In this document: in pieces, positions 6,249 to 7,901 of the stretch | How the letters are laid out: every line of letters starts with the position of its first letter | Numbering within the stretch: the stretch's first letter is position 1 | Assembly: GCA_903867585.1 (NCBI GenBank) | Contig: CAIPRZ010000143.1 | Location: forward strand, 1-7,901 | DNA: 7,901 nucleotides | From: an uncultured Chlamydiae bacterium | Lineage (GTDB): Bacteria > Chlamydiota > Chlamydiia > Chlamydiales > Rhabdochlamydiaceae | Direction: 5' to 3' | The notes under the pieces: model-generated | What the model saw: only the letters and a program-made list of their open reading frames with translations | What the model was told of the DNA's origin: nothing | Databases searched by the model: none | Made by a program: the position numbers and the translations under genes

Positions 6249-7473
6249 GTATTTACTCATCGATTGCAACGCTTTTTATGTCTCTTGTGAACGGGTTTTT
6301 AATCCTAAGTTAAAAAATATTCCCGTGGTTGTTTTATCCTCTAATGATGGGTGTGTAGTGGCCCGCTCTAATGAAGCCAAAAAAATAGGCATTCCTATGG
6401 GAGCTCCCTATTTTGAGGTGAAAAAACTATTAGCCTCTCATCTTGGGGTAGCCCTTTCCTCTAATTATGCCCTTTATGCCGACATGTCCAGACGTGTTAT
6501 GGAAATATTACGCATGTTTTGTCAGAACGTTGAAGTTTATTCAATCGACGAAGCTTTTATAGAAATCGATACCAAAGAGCAAACACTCCCCTTATTTCTT
6601 ATTGATACAGTAAAAAAATGGACTGGTATTCCAGTCACTATCGGCCGCGCTAAAACTAAAACGCTTGCAAAACTAGCTTCAGATCAGGCCAAAAAAAAAG
6701 GGCTTAGCTATTTAAAACTTTTAGATAATTTAGATCCCATACTCGCTATAACACCTGTAGAAGATGTATGGGGAATTGGGAGAAAATTAGGGACAAAATT
6801 AAGAAGTCTGAAGTTATTAACAGCCCTTGATCTTAAAAATGCACCCGGTTTTTTTTTGAAAAAACAGGCCTCTGTGTTACTTGAAAAAACCTCTTTAGAA
6901 CTTCAGGGGCTAGCCTGTATCCCTTTTCAAGAATCCGCTAGCTCTAAAAAATCGATCACCTATGCCCGCTCATTTGGTCAGACCCAATCCGATTATAACG
7001 CTATTTATGCGGCTTTAAGTTTTTACACCCAAAAAGCGGCTTTTAAATTAAGAAAAGAAAAATCGCTTTGCCAGCACCTTTTAGTGTTTTTAGAAACCTC
7101 TAGGTTTGATAAAAACCCTTATGCTAATTATGGGACATTAAATTTAGCCATCGCCACTCAAGATGCCCCCTATCTGATTAGACAAGCAGGGCTTATTTTA
7201 AAAAATCTTTTTATAGAACAAAAAGCCTATAAAAAAGTGGGGATAATGCTACTGGGATTGATAGAAGAATCCAACGAAGCGTTAGATTTATTTAATACTC
7301 ATGATCCTAAACGTCAAAATGCATTAGCTGCTTTAGACACCATTAATCACAAATATGGTCAAAGAAAATTAGAATACGCCTCCGCAAGACTCTCTGACAA
7401 TTTTCATAAAAAAGCAGAGTACTCCTCTAAAGGCTTTACAAGTTCTTGGGATGAACTTTTAAGCGTCAATTAG
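6229..7473 (+). CDS. umuC: UmuC, Y-family translesion DNA polymerase (Pol V catalytic subunit)
   Basis: This is the catalytic subunit of error-prone Pol V, which copies past damaged template bases together with UmuD'. At 414 residues it is close to E. coli UmuC (422). The palm carries the metal ligands D12 (IDCNAFYVSCE), D107 and E108 (YSIDEAF), and Tyr17 sits at the steric-gate position. SSNYALYADMS (77-87) and GRAKTKTLAKLA (139-150) are typical UmuC segments. The helix-hairpin-helix of the thumb is about 177-203 (VEDVWGIGRKLG). The little-finger domain follows at about 240-345, then a beta-clamp-binding motif ALDLFN at 351-356 and a short UmuC-specific tail. The chosen ATG overlaps umuD by 20 nt. 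No ATG, GTG or TTG codon lies between it and the catalytic Asp codon at 6262, so the overlap is real; an earlier in-frame ATG at 6199 would add ten unneeded residues. GGGGA at 6214-6218 may act as its ribosome binding site. Two 9-nt homopolymers lie inside the gene. Confidence 0.95.
   Translation: MLSTASEYLLIDCNAFYVSCERVFNPKLKNIPVVVLSSNDGCVVARSNEAKKIGIPMGAPYFEVKKLLASHLGVALSSNYALYADMSRRVMEILRMFCQNVEVYSIDEAFIEIDTKEQTLPLFLIDTVKKWTGIPVTIGRAKTKTLAKLASDQAKKKGLSYLKLLDNLDPILAITPVEDVWGIGRKLGTKLRSLKLLTALDLKNAPGFFLKKQASVLLEKTSLELQGLACIPFQESASSKKSITYARSFGQTQSDYNAIYAALSFYTQKAAFKLRKEKSLCQHLLVFLETSRFDKNPYANYGTLNLAIATQDAPYLIRQAGLILKNLFIEQKAYKKVGIMLLGLIEESNEALDLFNTHDPKRQNALAALDTINHKYGQRKLEYASARLSDNFHKKAEYSSKGFTSSWDELLSVN
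6691..6699 (+). repeat. A9 homopolymer within umuC
   Basis: Nine consecutive A bases encode the three lysines of the AKKKG segment (UmuC residues about 155-157), after the palm catalytic residues. A one-base slip would shift the frame and remove the thumb, little finger and clamp motif. The other A runs I noticed in this window's genes reach 7-8 bases. Confidence 0.9.
6849..6857 (+). repeat. T9 homopolymer within umuC, followed by G and A6
   Basis: Nine T bases followed by G and six A bases encode GFFLKK (residues about 207-212), just after the helix-hairpin-helix. It is the second 9-nt mononucleotide tract in the same gene. The T9-G-A6 layout could also form a short hairpin in the transcript, but it lies inside a conserved coding region and is not a terminator by context. 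Confidence 0.9.
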
Positions 7474-7838
7474 CCTAAACGTAAAGCCAATGTAGGCGTA
7501 ATATTTACGCTATTAGGCTGTGCATTAGAAGAAAAAGGATTTTCTAATCTCCAAATTTTCTTAAATACCTCTACAGGGCTTTTAAGCGCTGAGATCATAC
7601 TTGATGAAATAGCTGTGACATTACTGGATAAAAAGTTGCTTGGAAGGGTTCCCATTTCTAGAGCTTGGACACCTATTAAAAGTGTAAGACCAATTACAAG
7701 AACAGAAGCATAAAGAGCCAGTGTAGCAATAGCAACCGCTGTTACTTTACACGCTGTTAAAAGGAAACTTGCAGCCTTAACTGAAAAGCTGACAGGGTCT
7801 ACTGGGGTACTTGAATTAACATTTGTAAGTGCTGTCAT
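7470..7838 (-). CDS. Hypothetical small membrane protein, possibly Inc-like
   Basis: I do not recognise this 122-residue protein. The N-terminus (1-20) is rich in Ser, Thr, Asn and Val, uncharged until Lys21, and lacks a classical signal peptide. Residues about 23-60 form one long hydrophobic block interrupted only by Lys31: either one long membrane helix (32-60) or a tight two-helix hairpin. A linker, a short amphipathic basic segment (about 86-99, KSPVEVFKKIWRLE) and an Asn/Ser-rich tail follow. A small protein with a long hydrophobic block and a disordered N-terminus partly resembles chlamydial inclusion membrane proteins, which are type III secreted. However, the usual two lobes separated by a turn are not clear. 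The gene is well supported by a GAGG site 5 nt before the ATG and a strong promoter. Its stop codon overlaps that of umuC by 4 nt in convergent orientation. Function unknown; the Inc idea is a guess. Confidence 0.78.
   Translation of the reverse strand: MTALTNVNSSTPVDPVSFSVKAASFLLTACKVTAVAIATLALYASVLVIGLTLLIGVQALEMGTLPSNFLSSNVTAISSSMISALKSPVEVFKKIWRLENPFSSNAQPNSVNITPTLALRLG
7472..7519. repeat. Nested inverted repeat at the umuC/membrane-protein junction
   Basis: The outer arms AGCCTAA (7472-7478) and TTAGGCT (7513-7519) pair perfectly. Inside them CGTAAA (7480-7485) can pair with TTTACG (7504-7509). Alternatively GCGTAA (7496-7501) and TTACGC (7505-7510) form a compact 6-bp stem with a 3-nt loop. 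The structure starts at the umuC stop and covers the last codons of the minus-strand gene. It could end or stabilise either transcript, but no T-run follows on either strand, so it is not a standard intrinsic terminator. Confidence 0.55.
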
Positions 7839-7843
7839 AATAA

Positions 7844-7847
7844 CCTC
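7844..7847 (-). promoter_or_regulatory. Ribosome binding site of the minus-strand membrane protein gene
   Basis: Read on the minus strand, GAGG (within GATGAGG) lies 5 nt before the ATG at 7838-7836. It supports both the reality of the gene and the start chosen. Confidence 0.75.
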
Positions 7848-7857
7848 ATCAAATTAT

Positions 7858-7886
7858 TTAATATATATTATACATTTTATTATAAT
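7858..7886 (+). promoter_or_regulatory. Possible overlapping divergent promoter reading rightward
   Basis: TTAATA (7858-7863) and a perfect TATAAT (7881-7886) are 17 nt apart on the plus strand and overlap the minus-strand promoter. The -10 belongs to the 10-nt palindrome TATAATTATA (7881-7890). A rightward gene would have to begin beyond the window. The region is nearly pure A/T, so chance is a serious alternative. Confidence 0.25.
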
Positions 7887-7895
7887 TATATTCAA
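7867..7895 (-). promoter_or_regulatory. Strong sigma70-type promoter for the minus-strand gene
   Basis: On the minus strand, TTGAAT (7895-7890) and a perfect TATAAT (7872-7867) are separated by 17 nt. Transcription would start near 7860, leaving about 22 nt of leader that contains the GAGG site. Spacing, start position and ribosome binding site all agree, which makes this the best promoter in the window despite the AT-rich setting. Confidence 0.65.
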
Positions 7896-7901
7896 TTATT
7901 G

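Noticed and set aside
6840..6870. Intrinsic terminator at the T9-G-A6 sequence in umuC
   Set aside because: It is not a GC-rich stem followed by a T-run, and it lies in the middle of an intact conserved coding region.
1..7901. CRISPR array, insertion sequence, tRNA, rRNA or riboswitch
   Set aside because: I saw no regularly spaced direct repeats, transposase frame, terminal inverted repeats or recognisable RNA gene, and genes occupy nearly all of the sequence.

Overview
The window is a low-GC bacterial stretch, densely packed with genes, and reads best as chromosome from a member of the Chlamydiota, probably an environmental (amoeba- or arthropod-associated) lineage rather than Chlamydia itself. 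The main support is a PreP-like M16C metalloprotease followed directly by an HtrA/DegP serine protease. As I recall, the C. trachomatis homologues (CT_824 and CT_823) are also neighbours. The HtrA length and the spacing of its catalytic residues also match chlamydial HtrA. The assignment is an inference from memory; no search was run.

Layout: positions 1-107 hold an AT-rich leader with one weak promoter candidate. Five genes then run rightward with little space between them: serS (108-1370), the M16C peptidase (1393-4338), htrA (4377-5831), umuD (5835-6248) and umuC (6229-7473). The gaps are 22, 38 and 3 nt, followed by a 20-nt overlap, so the block looks like one transcription unit, possibly with an extra promoter before htrA. 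A sixth gene (7838-7470, minus strand) encodes a 122-residue membrane protein of unknown function. It converges on umuC with a 4-nt overlap of the two stop codons and is driven from the right edge by a good sigma70-type promoter.

Functionally the block combines translation (seryl-tRNA synthetase), proteolysis in two compartments (a cytosolic-type M16C oligopeptidase and an exported HtrA) and error-prone translesion DNA synthesis (UmuD and UmuC, polymerase V). Every enzyme keeps its expected catalytic residues, and I see no frameshift or pseudogene. The features most worth a second look are: umuDC placed 3 nt behind an envelope-stress protease with no recognisable LexA box; two 9-nt homopolymer tracts inside umuC; the small membrane protein, whose architecture partly resembles chlamydial Inc proteins; and a nested inverted repeat where the convergent genes meet. 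I found no clear sign of a wholly new system.
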